Shown piece by piece: positions 1-7,139 of a stretch of 19,675 bases of DNA. Under the pieces are notes generated by a model, which worked only from the letters and a program-made list of their open reading frames with translations, did not search any database and was not told the DNA's origin. Both the position numbers and the translations under genes were made by a program. Source of the stretch: CAZVAR01 sp964625225. GTDB lineage: Bacteria; Pseudomonadota; Alphaproteobacteria; JAJUGE01. Within the stretch, counting starts at the first letter, position 1. The number at the start of each line of letters is the position of its first letter. The stretch spans positions 1 to 19,675 of the forward strand of contig CAZVAR010000066.1 in NCBI GenBank assembly GCA_964625225.1. Direction: 5' to 3'.

Positions 1-85
1 CAACGTGCACGCCGCCGCCCGCGCATCCCTTCCCTATATTCCATTGTTCAATAGCGAAGGCGCCCGGAGGCCGCCTACCCGAGCC

Positions 86-130
86 GAACCCGGGCGAAAC
101 TATCATATAACATCGCCAAGGCCCGGGTTC
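86..130. repeat. Perfect 10-bp inverted repeat with AT-rich 25-nt spacer
   Basis: The left arm GAACCCGGGC (86-95) is the exact reverse complement of the right arm GCCCGGGTTC (121-130). The 25-nt spacer is unusually AT-rich for this window and contains TATCATATAAC. This could be a stem-loop in RNA, an operator, or a promoter region flanked by repeats. The right arm superficially resembles a tRNA T-loop, but no tRNA fits around it. The pairing is seen directly; the role is unknown. Confidence 0.6.
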
Positions 131-463
131 AAGCCCCGATCCGGCGCCGCAGCCGCCCGCCACCCTTGCGGGCCGCGCCGCGGGAGGCGCTATGTAGAGG
201 CGTCGCCGCCTCTTGTCCAGCCCCTCGCTCGAGCTTTTTTCGGAGGTGCCCCGGGAGCCGGATCCGGATCGCGCCGGGCGCTCCCGCGCCGCCGCGTCCG
301 CACCGTCCCCGTCCGAGCACGACGCTCAAGATGGGCAAACCGCCACCGATTGTTCAAGAACGCTCGAAGCCGCGGCGGCGATGCACCGGCCGGGTGGCCC
401 GGCATCGCCGCCGCGGCGCGGTATCTAGCCTCCCGGCCGGCCGCTGTCCAGCCCCCGTCGCCG

Positions 464-496
464 AAAAAATCGGGACGCCCCCGCCGGGGCGGCGGG
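464..496 (-). terminator. Possible intrinsic terminator of the SDR at 504-1277
   Basis: Reading the minus strand beyond the SDR stop, there is a perfect 7-bp stem (490-496 pairing with 480-486, loop of three bases). It is followed after about ten bases by a run of six T (complement of 464-469). An alternative register pairs CGCCCC with GGGGCG in the same place. The gap between stem and T-run is longer than in a classical intrinsic terminator, so this is only a candidate. Confidence 0.4.
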
Positions 497-503
497 ACGG
501 GGC

Positions 504-1277
504 CTACATCGCGGTGATGCCGCCGTCGATCACCAGGTTCTTGCCGGTGATGTAGGTCGCGCCCGGCGCCAGCAGGAAACAGACGCCGGGTGCCACGTCG
601 CTGGTCTCGGCATAGCGGCCGAGCGGAATGCTGGCCAGCGTCTGCGCCGCGAATTTGGGTCCGCGGACCACCTCGGTCATCGGCGTCACCACGGTCCCGA
701 AGGAGACCGCGTTGACGCAGATCCCGTAGCGGGCCCACTCGCGCGCCGCGCTCATGGTGATGCCGAGCACGCCCGCCTTGGCCGCACCGTAGTTGATCTG
801 GCCGATCGTGCCGCGGGTGCCGGCGATCGAGGAGACGTTGACGATCTGGCCGTTGCAGACGCCGGCCTCGCCGCTCTCGGCGCGGGCGATCATGTGGCGC
901 CCGACCGACTGCAGGCACAGATAGACGCCGGTCAGATTGACGTTGATGACCTCGTCCCACTGCTCCCGGGTCATCTTGTGGATCATCGCCGCCCGGACGA
1001 TGCCGGCATTGTTGAAGAGGCCGTCGACGCCGCCCCAGTCCTTGGTCATGGCCTCGACCACGCCGTCGATGAAGGGCTGATCCGTGACGCTCCCGACATG
1101 GGTCGTCAGCGCCGCGCCGCACTCCTCGGCGAGGCTCTTCAGACCGTCGCCGTTCAGGTCGACGGCACCGACGCGGCCGCCCAGGCCGACGATCATCCGC
1201 GCGACCTCGCGGCCGATGCCCTGCGCGGCCCCGGTTACCAGAACGCGCCGGCCTTCGAGGCTGAAGGGATTCTGCAT
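504..1277 (-). CDS. SDR family NAD(P)-dependent oxidoreductase (SDR-1)
   Basis: A classical short-chain dehydrogenase/reductase of 257 aa, the usual family length. These enzymes are cytosolic and oxidise alcohols or reduce ketones with NAD(P)H. Visible motifs: cofactor glycine motif TGAAQGIG at 15-22, an acidic Asp40 at the end of strand beta-2 (favours NAD(H)), NNAG at 89-92, and the full catalytic tetrad Asn114, Ser150, Tyr163, Lys167 (YGAAK). The C-terminus ends in the typical DGGITAM. The ATG at 1277-1275 is chosen because GGAG lies about 8-12 bases upstream on the minus strand and the protein aligns from residue 1. The open frame extends far upstream only as a shadow of the binding-protein gene. 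The gene is divergent from the liv-type operon across a 192-bp spacer, so shared control is plausible. Substrate unknown. Confidence 0.93.
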   Translation of the reverse strand: MQNPFSLEGRRVLVTGAAQGIGREVARMIVGLGGRVGAVDLNGDGLKSLAEECGAALTTHVGSVTDQPFIDGVVEAMTKDWGGVDGLFNNAGIVRAAMIHKMTREQWDEVINVNLTGVYLCLQSVGRHMIARAESGEAGVCNGQIVNVSSIAGTRGTIGQINYGAAKAGVLGITMSAAREWARYGICVNAVSFGTVVTPMTEVVRGPKFAAQTLASIPLGRYAETSDVAPGVCFLLAPGATYITGKNLVIDGGITAM

Positions 1278-1469
1278 GGGACGTCTCCGCTGCTGTTCCA
1301 GAGGCTGATCGGCGCCAGTTTGCCCGGACATTGCCAAGGCGCGCAAACCCGGTTTACGCTGGCGCGTCGCTGCCGCGCTGCGGTAAGGAAAGTCCGTAAG
1401 AATCAAGACGCCGCGGCTCCCTCGGGGGGAGGGTGCCGGCGCATTACGACACGTCCCTTGGAGGAAACC
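1278..1469. promoter_or_regulatory. Divergent promoter region between SDR-1 and the ABC importer operon
   Basis: This 192-bp spacer must carry promoters for both directions. It contains an AAACC-C-GGTTT inverted repeat (1345-1355), a possible operator, and a small hairpin CTCCC/GGGAG (1417-1421 with 1427-1431) in what would be the leader of the binding-protein mRNA. I could not pick a convincing -35/-10 pair on either strand, so the promoter call rests on gene arrangement rather than on motifs. Confidence 0.4.
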
Positions 1470-2639
1470 ATGAAGCGAAGCCTGACGGCGCTGGTCTGCA
1501 CCCTTGCCCTGCTCGGCACGGCAGCGGACCGGCCGGCCGCCGCCGCCAAACCCGAGGTCTTCAAGATCGGCGCGATCCTGGCGATGACCGGCGGCGGCAA
1601 CTATTACGGAACGGTCATGAGCCGCGGCGCGCAGCTCGCGATCGACGAGATCAATGCGGCCGGCGGCGTCGACGGCACCAAGCTCGAGCTGGTGATCGAG
1701 GACCATAAGAGCGGCAACGCCCAGGCGGCCGTCGCGGGGATGAACCGCCTCATCAACATCCACGACGTCAAGGCGGTCCAGAGCTCCTACTCGCCGCCGA
1801 CGCTGGCGATCGCCCCGATCGCCGACGAGAAGAAGATCTTCGTCATCAACGGCGGCGGCGTCAGCGCCCAGATGGTCGGCGCCTCGAAATATCTGGTGCA
1901 CAACCGCTCGCTGGCGAGCGACCTCGCCCGCGGCATCATCAACCGCGCCCACGAGCGCGGCTTCAAGAAGATGGCGATCATCGCCTGGAAGACCGACGCC
2001 GGCGACAGCGTCCGCAACATCGCCAAGGAGATCTGGACGGCGCTCGGCGGCACCGTCGTCGCCGAGGAGACGGTCGTTCCCGGCTCCGCCAACATCGACA
2101 CGCAGATGGCGAAGCTGCGCACCAGCAACCCCGACTTCATCCTGACCGCGGTGTTCCGCCCGGAGGTCGGCACCGTGCTGAAGCGCGCCCGCGAGTTCGG
2201 CATCACGGTGCCGATGCTGGGCATCGAATACACGCCCGACGACGCCAAGGTGGCGGGTCCGGCGGCGGCCGGCTTCGAGTTCACCAACGACTATTTCCAG
2301 CCGACCGAGGACAATCCGAAGGCCCAGGCGTTCTACAACAAGTACAAAAGCGCGTTCGATCAGGAGCCCGATTTCTACGCCGCGAACTATTACGAGGCGA
2401 CCTACGTGATCGCCGAGCTGCTGCGACGGGCCTATGCGGCCGGCAACGAGAATCCGAACGGCGAAGACCTGATGAACCTGCTCAAGGAGGACCCGCACTT
2501 CGAGAGCGTCTACGGCGGCGAGATGGTCTTCCAGGAGAACGGCGTCGCCGCCAAGCGCGTCGGCCTGTTCGAGGTGAAGGAGGACGGCGAAAAGAACTTC
2601 GTCAAGTTCGTCGAGACCACGGTTCCGGGCGCCAAGTAG
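1470..2639 (+). CDS. ABC transporter periplasmic substrate-binding protein, branched-chain amino acid (LivJ/HAAT) type
   Basis: This 389-aa type I periplasmic binding protein (Peripla_BP_6/LivJ-like) would capture the ligand for the LivHMGF-type importer encoded next to it. The N-terminus has a Sec signal peptide: MKR, a hydrophobic stretch around residues 5-17, then an Ala-rich region with likely cleavage near residues 24-27. No lipobox cysteine is placed for a lipoprotein, so a soluble periplasmic protein is expected. The mature part begins with the family's KIGAILAMTGGG-type strand and continues with ...GAQLAIDEINAAGG. The ATG at 1470 is preceded by GGAGG at 1460-1464. HAAT binding proteins in alphaproteobacteria bind amino acids, but also aromatic acids, urea, amides and other organic acids, so a gene name such as livJ would overstate specificity. 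A 26-nt perfect palindrome separates it from the permease gene. Confidence 0.92.
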   Translation: MKRSLTALVCTLALLGTAADRPAAAAKPEVFKIGAILAMTGGGNYYGTVMSRGAQLAIDEINAAGGVDGTKLELVIEDHKSGNAQAAVAGMNRLINIHDVKAVQSSYSPPTLAIAPIADEKKIFVINGGGVSAQMVGASKYLVHNRSLASDLARGIINRAHERGFKKMAIIAWKTDAGDSVRNIAKEIWTALGGTVVAEETVVPGSANIDTQMAKLRTSNPDFILTAVFRPEVGTVLKRAREFGITVPMLGIEYTPDDAKVAGPAAAGFEFTNDYFQPTEDNPKAQAFYNKYKSAFDQEPDFYAANYYEATYVIAELLRRAYAAGNENPNGEDLMNLLKEDPHFESVYGGEMVFQENGVAAKRVGLFEVKEDGEKNFVKFVETTVPGAK

Positions 2640-2661
2640 CAACCCGGCCGTCCCGGCACAC

Positions 2662-2687
2662 GGGGAGCGGCCGCGCGGCCGCTCCCC
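2662..2687 (+). repeat. 26-nt perfect palindrome (hairpin) between binding-protein and permease genes
   Basis: The half-site GGGGAGCGGCCGC is followed directly by its own reverse complement, giving a 26-nt perfect palindrome (about an 11-bp stem with a 4-nt loop as RNA). No T-run follows, so it is not a classical terminator. In many ABC operons a hairpin at this place stabilises the upstream binding-protein mRNA and lowers expression of the membrane components; that is the likely role here (inference). The permease ribosome-binding site (GAGG at 2694-2697) lies a few bases downstream. Confidence 0.75.
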
Positions 2688-2710
2688 TCGCGAGAGGAAC
2701 CTGCCGCCGC

Positions 2711-3574
2711 ATGGACCTGTTCCTGCAGCTCCTGCTCAACGGAATCGTGAACGGCAGCCACTACGCGCTGCTCGGCATCGGTTTCGGGCTGATCTTCGGC
2801 ACCACCAACATCGTGCACTTCGCCTACGGGCCGATCTACACGCTGGCCGCGTACCTCGCCTGGGCGGCGGCGATGGTCCTGGGTCTCCCGGTCCTCGTCG
2901 CCGCCGTCGTCGGGGTGGCGGCGGCGGCGGCCGCCGGCGTGCTGAGCTATCTCGGCCTCTACCGTCCCTTCGTCACCCGGCAGGCGCCGACCTTCGTGGT
3001 CCTGATCGCCTCGCTCGGCCTCTTCATCCTGCTCGAGAACGCGATCGCCATCCTGTTCGGCACCGACAAGAAGGTGGTCGACAGCTACAGCGCCGGCGTG
3101 CATTTCGTCGGGCCGGCCTTCTTCACCGACATCCACGTCTACCAGCTGCTCGGCCTCGTGGTGATCGGCTTCGCCCTCGCCCTCTTCCTCCGGCTCACCA
3201 GCTACGGCCGCGCGATCAAGGCGATGACCGACAATGCCGAGATGGCGCGGGTGATCGGCATCGACACCGTCAAGGTTTCGGTCCTGGTGTTCGCGCTCGG
3301 CTCGGCCATCTCGGCGGTGCCGGCGGTGCTGATCCTGCTGCGCGACGGCGCCCTGCCCAACATGGGCTTCATCGCGGTGTTCGTCGCCTTCCTCGCGGTC
3401 GTCGTCGGCGGGGTCGGCTCGATCAGGGGCGCCGTGCTCGGAGGCTTCCTGCTCGGCCTGGTCGAGAATGTGGGCATGTGGCAGATCCCGACCGAATGGC
3501 AGAGCACGATCGCGTTCATCGTGCTGTTCCTGGTGCTGCTCGCGCGCCCGCAAGGGCTGTTCCGGGGCACCTGA
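2711..3574 (+). CDS. Branched-chain amino acid type ABC transporter permease (LivH-like)
   Basis: This 287-aa inner-membrane permease of the HAAT family would form half of the translocation channel with the LivM-like partner. The protein is strongly hydrophobic with about eight predicted membrane segments. It starts with the typical LivH N-terminus (LLNGIVNGSHYALLGIGFGL). The cytoplasmic coupling region that contacts the ATPases is visible at 164-185 (SYGRAIKAMTDN followed by EMARVIGID), and the Gly-rich segment VVVGGVGSIRGAVLGG lies near 230-245. The C-terminus ends in the family-typical RPQGLFRG. The ATG at 2711 has GAGG at 2694-2697, a rather long 13-nt spacing. Only 13 bp separate it from the next gene, so the two are co-transcribed. 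Confidence 0.93.
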   Translation: MDLFLQLLLNGIVNGSHYALLGIGFGLIFGTTNIVHFAYGPIYTLAAYLAWAAAMVLGLPVLVAAVVGVAAAAAAGVLSYLGLYRPFVTRQAPTFVVLIASLGLFILLENAIAILFGTDKKVVDSYSAGVHFVGPAFFTDIHVYQLLGLVVIGFALALFLRLTSYGRAIKAMTDNAEMARVIGIDTVKVSVLVFALGSAISAVPAVLILLRDGALPNMGFIAVFVAFLAVVVGGVGSIRGAVLGGFLLGLVENVGMWQIPTEWQSTIAFIVLFLVLLARPQGLFRGT

Positions 3575-3587
3575 GGGCGGGCGCGCG

Positions 3588-5276
3588 ATGGAATATCTCT
3601 ATCACGTGCTGGTGATGGTCTGCCTCTACGCGATCCTCGCCAGCTCCTTCAACCTGCTGATCGGCTTCGCCGGCCTGTTCGCGCTCAGCCATGCGGCCTT
3701 CTCCGCCTTCGGCGCCTATGCCGTGGCGATCCTGAGCACGCGCTACGGCGTGCCCTTCCCCTGGCCGCTGTTCGCCGGCATCGCCCTCACTGCGGCGGTG
3801 GGCGCGCTGGTGGCGATTCCGGCCATGCGGATCGGCGGGCATTACCTCGTCATCGTCACCCTCGCCCTGCAGGTGATCGTGCTCGCCGTGCTGCTGAACG
3901 GCGGCCATTTCACCGGCGGCCCGGACGGCATCGCCGGCGTGCCGAAGATCGTGCTGCTCGGCTTCGAGCTCGATTCGCCGGCCTCGTTCCTTCCCTTCGC
4001 CGCGCTCGTCGCCGCGGTCTGCATCGCCATCTGCTGGCGCATCGCCACCTCGCCCTTCGGCCGCGCCCTCAAGGCCATGCGCGAGAACGAGGCGGCGGCG
4101 CAGGCGGTCGGCAAGAACGTCGTCTACATGAAGGTGACGGTGTTCGCCGTCTCGGCAGCGCTGGCGTCGATCGCGGGCGCCCTGCTCGCGCACCATATCA
4201 GCTTCGTCGGCATCGAGAGCTTCACCATCGACGAGACGATCTACATCCTCGCGATGGTGATCCTGGGCGGCACCGGCAATCTCTGGGGCTCGGTGCTCGG
4301 CGCCGCGATCCTGGTGATCCTGCCGGAGCTGCTGAAGTTCCTGGCGCTGCCGCCCGACGTCGCCGACAAGATGCGGCAGATCATCTACGGCCTGATCCTG
4401 ATCCTGATCCTGCTGCTGCGGCCGCAGGGCATCCTCGGCGAGCGCAGCACGGCGCCGCGGCTCGCNNNNNNNNNNGGCGATGCCGCGGAGGAGATCGGCG
4501 CGGTGGCGGGCGTGCAGCCTGGCGAGGTCACGGTCAGCGGTCGCGGCCTGTCCAAGAGCTTCGGCGGGATCGTCGCCGTCAAGACCTTCGACATCGATCT
4601 CAGGAGCGGCACCATCACCGGCCTGATCGGGCCCAACGGCGCCGGCAAGACCACCGCGTTCAACATGCTGACCGGCTTTCTCAAGCCCAATTCCGGCCTG
4701 ATCGAGTTCCGCGGCCGGTCCGTCGCCGGCCTGAAGCCGCACGAGATCGTCCGCGCCGGCATGGCCCGGTCGTTCCAGGACCTGAAGCTGTTCACCAAGA
4801 TGTCGGTGCTGGAGAACGTCCTGGTGGCGCTGCCGCACCAGGCCGGCGATTCGATCGCGGCGGTGTTCTTCCAGCCGGGCCGGATCCGGCGCGAGGAGGA
4901 AGCCAATCTCCACCGTGCCATCGAGATCCTGCGCTTCGTCAAGCTCGACGCCAAGGCGCACGAGCTGGCCGAAAACCTCTCCTATGCCGAGGAGAAGCTG
5001 CTGGTTGTCGCCCGGCTGCTCGCCACCGGCGCCGAGGTGCTGCTGTTCGACGAGCCGCTCTCCGGCCTCGACCCGAACACGCTCGAGGAGATCTTCCCGA
5101 TCATCCGGCGCCTGGCGCGCAACGGCAAGACCATCTGCATCATCGAGCACAATCTCGACGTGATCCGTGGCCTGTGCGACACGGTCGTCTTTCTCGACGA
5201 GGGCCGCAACATCGCCGCCGGGACGCCGGACGAGCTGATCAACGACCCGGAGCTGGCCGAGAGGTACTTCCGATGA
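3588..5276 (+). CDS. LivM-like permease joined to LivG-like ATPase (possible fusion, interrupted by an assembly gap)
   Basis: As written, one open frame of 562 codons encodes a LivM-type permease (residues 1 to about 291, ending at RPQGILGE) followed by a LivG-type ABC ATPase (from about 312). The permease has the coupling segment FGRALKAMRENE near 157-168. The ATPase has Walker A GPNGAGKTT (348-356), Q-loop Gln397, an atypical signature LSYAE (464-468) instead of LSGGQ, Walker B EVLLFDE (483-489) and H-loop His521. Ten unknown bases lie at the junction (residues 293-296), so a stop codon or frame change could be hidden. LivM-LivG fusions are known in this family, and the frame stays open on both sides. 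However, GTG at 4503 has a strong ribosome-binding site (GGAGGAG, 4487-4493), so two separate genes are also plausible. The permease start is ATG 3588. Confidence 0.75.
   Translation: MEYLYHVLVMVCLYAILASSFNLLIGFAGLFALSHAAFSAFGAYAVAILSTRYGVPFPWPLFAGIALTAAVGALVAIPAMRIGGHYLVIVTLALQVIVLAVLLNGGHFTGGPDGIAGVPKIVLLGFELDSPASFLPFAALVAAVCIAICWRIATSPFGRALKAMRENEAAAQAVGKNVVYMKVTVFAVSAALASIAGALLAHHISFVGIESFTIDETIYILAMVILGGTGNLWGSVLGAAILVILPELLKFLALPPDVADKMRQIIYGLILILILLLRPQGILGERSTAPRLXXXXGDAAEEIGAVAGVQPGEVTVSGRGLSKSFGGIVAVKTFDIDLRSGTITGLIGPNGAGKTTAFNMLTGFLKPNSGLIEFRGRSVAGLKPHEIVRAGMARSFQDLKLFTKMSVLENVLVALPHQAGDSIAAVFFQPGRIRREEEANLHRAIEILRFVKLDAKAHELAENLSYAEEKLLVVARLLATGAEVLLFDEPLSGLDPNTLEEIFPIIRRLARNGKTICIIEHNLDVIRGLCDTVVFLDEGRNIAAGTPDELINDPELAERYFR
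4466..4475. other. Assembly gap (10 N)
   Basis: Ten consecutive undetermined bases fall exactly at the permease/ATPase junction. Ten is a common placeholder length for scaffold gaps, so the true size may differ. The apparent in-frame fusion therefore depends on the gap being 10 nt (or 10 plus a multiple of 3) without a stop. Confidence 0.98.
4487..4505 (+). promoter_or_regulatory. Possible ribosome-binding site and GTG start for a separate LivG-like gene
   Basis: GGAGGAG at 4487-4493 sits nine bases before an in-frame GTG at 4503-4505. The resulting ATPase would begin about 20 residues before its conserved LSKSFGG strand, a normal LivG N-terminus. The motif could be chance within a fused gene, but it is as strong as the other initiation sites in this window and bears on whether the fusion is real. 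Confidence 0.45.
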
Positions 5277-6001
5277 GCGCGCCCGGCCCGTCCGCGGGTG
5301 CGGCCCTCGCGGTCGCGGGGCTGCATGCCGGCTACGGCAAGAAGGAGGTCGTCCACGGCGTCGACCTCGAGCTGCACGACCGCGAGATCCTGCTGGTGCT
5401 CGGCCACAACGGCGCCGGCAAGACGACCTTGATGCAGGCGATCTTCGGCCTGATCCGCCCCAGCGCCGGCCGGGTGCTCTATCGCGGCGCCGACGTGACC
5501 GGCCGCAAGCCGGCCGAGAACGTGCTGGACGGTATCGCCTTCGTGCCACAGGGGCACGGCATCTTCCGCTCGCTGACCGTGCGCGACAATCTCGAGCTCG
5601 GCGCCTTCGTCGTGCCGGACAAGCGGCGGACGGCCGAGAACATGCAGACGGTGTTCGAGCTGTTCCCGATCCTGCGCGAGCGCGCCGGCCAGATCGGCGG
5701 CACCATGTCCGGCGGCCAGCAGCAGATGCTGGCGATCGGCATGGCGCTGATGCACAAGCCCAAGATCCTGATCCTCGACGAGCCCTCGATCGGCCTCGCG
5801 CCCAATCTCGTCGACCGGGTCATGCGCAGCATCGAGACGATCAACCGCGAGTTCGGCACCGCGATCCTGATGGTCGAGCAGAACGTGAAGTACAGCCTGC
5901 CGATCGCGAACCGCGTCGCGGTGCTCAAGACCGGCCGCAAGGTCTATGACGGCCCGCCGCAGCCGCTCGAGGACCGGGTTGCGCTGATGAAGCTGTTCTG
6001 A
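5273..6001 (+). CDS. Branched-chain amino acid type ABC transporter ATP-binding protein (LivF-like)
   Basis: This 242-aa cytosolic ATPase is the second nucleotide-binding subunit of the HAAT importer. Motifs in order: Walker A GHNGAGKTT (44-52), Q-loop Gln93 in VPQGHGIF, signature MSGGQ (145-149), Walker B ILILDE (165-170), and Gln203 in VEQNVK where many ABC proteins have the H-loop His; Gln there is usual for LivF. The protein has a slightly extended Ala/Pro-rich N-terminus before the first strand. The ATG overlaps the stop of the preceding gene by 4 nt (ATGA), with GAGAGG at 5259-5264 as ribosome-binding site, so translation is coupled. The cyclase gene follows after 56 bp in the same direction, linking the importer to the catabolic genes. 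Confidence 0.94.
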   Translation: MSAPGPSAGAALAVAGLHAGYGKKEVVHGVDLELHDREILLVLGHNGAGKTTLMQAIFGLIRPSAGRVLYRGADVTGRKPAENVLDGIAFVPQGHGIFRSLTVRDNLELGAFVVPDKRRTAENMQTVFELFPILRERAGQIGGTMSGGQQQMLAIGMALMHKPKILILDEPSIGLAPNLVDRVMRSIETINREFGTAILMVEQNVKYSLPIANRVAVLKTGRKVYDGPPQPLEDRVALMKLF

Positions 6002-6047
6002 TCCCACTTTTCCGAACCGACTCTGACCCGACGACGAGACTGCCGAT

Positions 6048-6060
6048 GGAGGAGAGCATG
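6048..6060 (+). promoter_or_regulatory. Ribosome-binding site deciding the cyclase-family start
   Basis: Two in-frame ATGs exist, at 6046 and 6058. The first overlaps a GGAGGA motif (6048-6053) that lies five bases before the second ATG. The second is therefore the likely start, and the first merely a by-product of the Shine-Dalgarno sequence. Confidence 0.75.
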
Positions 6061-7110
6061 GCGAAGCGGTGGACGGTCCGGCCCGAGGGGTCGACCTGGG
6101 GCGACTGGGGCGAAGACGATCAGCTCGGCCGGCTCAACCTGCTGACGCCGGAGCGCACGCTGCGTGCGGCGGCCGAGATCCGCACCGGCCGCACCTTCTG
6201 CCTCAGCCTTCCGCTCGACTATCCCGGCGGCAACGTACTGAATCCGCGCCGCAAGCCGCCGGTGCTGGAGCCGACGTTCAACCCGGAGACGGGCAAGCCG
6301 CGCTACAATTTCCCGCTGCGCTTCGACGACCCGCACCATGTCGACGTCGGCTGCGACGACCGCGTTTCCATGACGCTGCAATATTCGACGCAGTGGGACG
6401 CCTTCTGCCACATGGGCCAGCTCTTCGACGCGGACGGCGACGGGGTGCCGGAGATCCGCTACTACAACGGCTTCCGTGGCGGCGAGGACGTGATCGGCCC
6501 GGTCGATTATGACGAGCAGGGCAACGCCAAGCCGCGCAACGAGCCGATGGGCGCGCGCCGGCTCGGCATCGAGACCTTCGCCGAGAAGGGTCTGGTCGGC
6601 CGCGGCGTGCTGGTCGATCTGCACGCCCAATTCGGCCGCGAGCGCAAGATCGTCGGCTACGACGACTGGATGCGCGCGCTGGAGGCGGGCGGCGTCGAGG
6701 TCGAGGAGGGCGACCTGCTCTGCCTCTATACCGGCTTCGCCGACGTGATCCTGGAGATGGGCAAGAATCCGGACGGCCCGACGCTGGCCCGCTCCTGCGC
6801 GGCGTTGAACGGGCGCGACGACCGCCTGCTGCAATGGATCACCGACAGCGGCATTGCCGCCCTGATCGCCGACAATTATGCCGTCGAGCAGGCGCCCGCG
6901 CTGCCTGGCAAGGGCGAGTGCTATGCCGGCATGCCGCTCCACCAGCACTGCCTGTTCAAGCTCGGCGTCCCGCTCGGCGAGCTGTGGTATCTGGGCGAGC
7001 TCGCCGCCTGGCTGAAGGCGAACGGCCGGTTCCGCTTCTTCATGACCGCGCAGCCGCTGCGCCTGCCGGGTGCCGTCGGCTCGCCGGCGAACGCGGTGGC
7101 GGTGGTGTAG
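6058..7110 (+). CDS. Cyclase family (kynurenine-formamidase-like) metal-dependent hydrolase
   Basis: A 350-aa member of the cyclase/kynurenine formamidase family (PF04199). Characterised relatives (bacterial KynB, isatin hydrolase) use a metal to hydrolyse amides or open cyclic substrates. The canonical motif HxGTHxDxxxH appears here as QYSTQWDAFCH (108-118). Asp114 and His118 are kept, but both motif His positions are Gln (108, 112). From memory this STQWD form marks a long, poorly characterised subfamily; this copy is longer than classical KynB (about 210 aa). Other family features: GRGVLVDL near 182-188, EEGDLLCLYTGF near 216-227, a His pair at 295/297 (PLHQH), and the C-terminal LPGAVGSPANA. 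Located between an importer and a CoA-transferase, it probably makes a carboxylic acid that is then activated to a CoA ester (inference). Substrate unknown. Confidence 0.87.
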   Translation: MAKRWTVRPEGSTWGDWGEDDQLGRLNLLTPERTLRAAAEIRTGRTFCLSLPLDYPGGNVLNPRRKPPVLEPTFNPETGKPRYNFPLRFDDPHHVDVGCDDRVSMTLQYSTQWDAFCHMGQLFDADGDGVPEIRYYNGFRGGEDVIGPVDYDEQGNAKPRNEPMGARRLGIETFAEKGLVGRGVLVDLHAQFGRERKIVGYDDWMRALEAGGVEVEEGDLLCLYTGFADVILEMGKNPDGPTLARSCAALNGRDDRLLQWITDSGIAALIADNYAVEQAPALPGKGECYAGMPLHQHCLFKLGVPLGELWYLGELAAWLKANGRFRFFMTAQPLRLPGAVGSPANAVAVV

Positions 7111-7139
7111 GCCGGCATGACCCGCCCCGGGTGCGCATC

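Larger units (their letters stand above)
1..503. other. Intergenic region with no credible gene
   Basis: About 500 bases lie between the window edge and the stop of the minus-strand SDR. Open frames exist here, but their translations are Arg/Pro/Ala/Gly-rich low-complexity sequence without domains or convincing ribosome binding sites, as expected by chance at this GC content. Visible structure: a perfect 10-bp inverted repeat at 86-95 and 121-130 around an AT-rich spacer, a 10-nt palindrome at 258-267 (CCGGATCCGG), another at 352-361 (GTTCAAGAAC), and a possible terminator for the SDR at 464-496. A relatively AT-rich patch lies at 34-58. Any gene further left is outside the window. Confidence 0.7.

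Noticed and set aside
121..140. tRNA T-loop-like sequence (GGGTTCAAGCCCC)
   Set aside because: No matching acceptor stem, D-arm or anticodon arm can be placed around it and no CCA-type end follows; it is explained by the 10-bp inverted repeat.
5..517. 170-codon plus-strand open frame at the left end
   Set aside because: Low-complexity Arg/Pro/Ala composition, no domain, and overlap with the SDR-1 end; typical of chance frames at high GC.
1278..2642. Long N-terminal extension of SDR-1
   Set aside because: The extra sequence is antisense to the binding-protein gene; the ATG at 1277 has a ribosome-binding site and gives the normal SDR length.
3516..5549. 677-codon minus-strand open frame opposite the ABC transporter genes
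   Set aside because: Antisense shadow of strongly conserved transporter genes; it even crosses the N gap.
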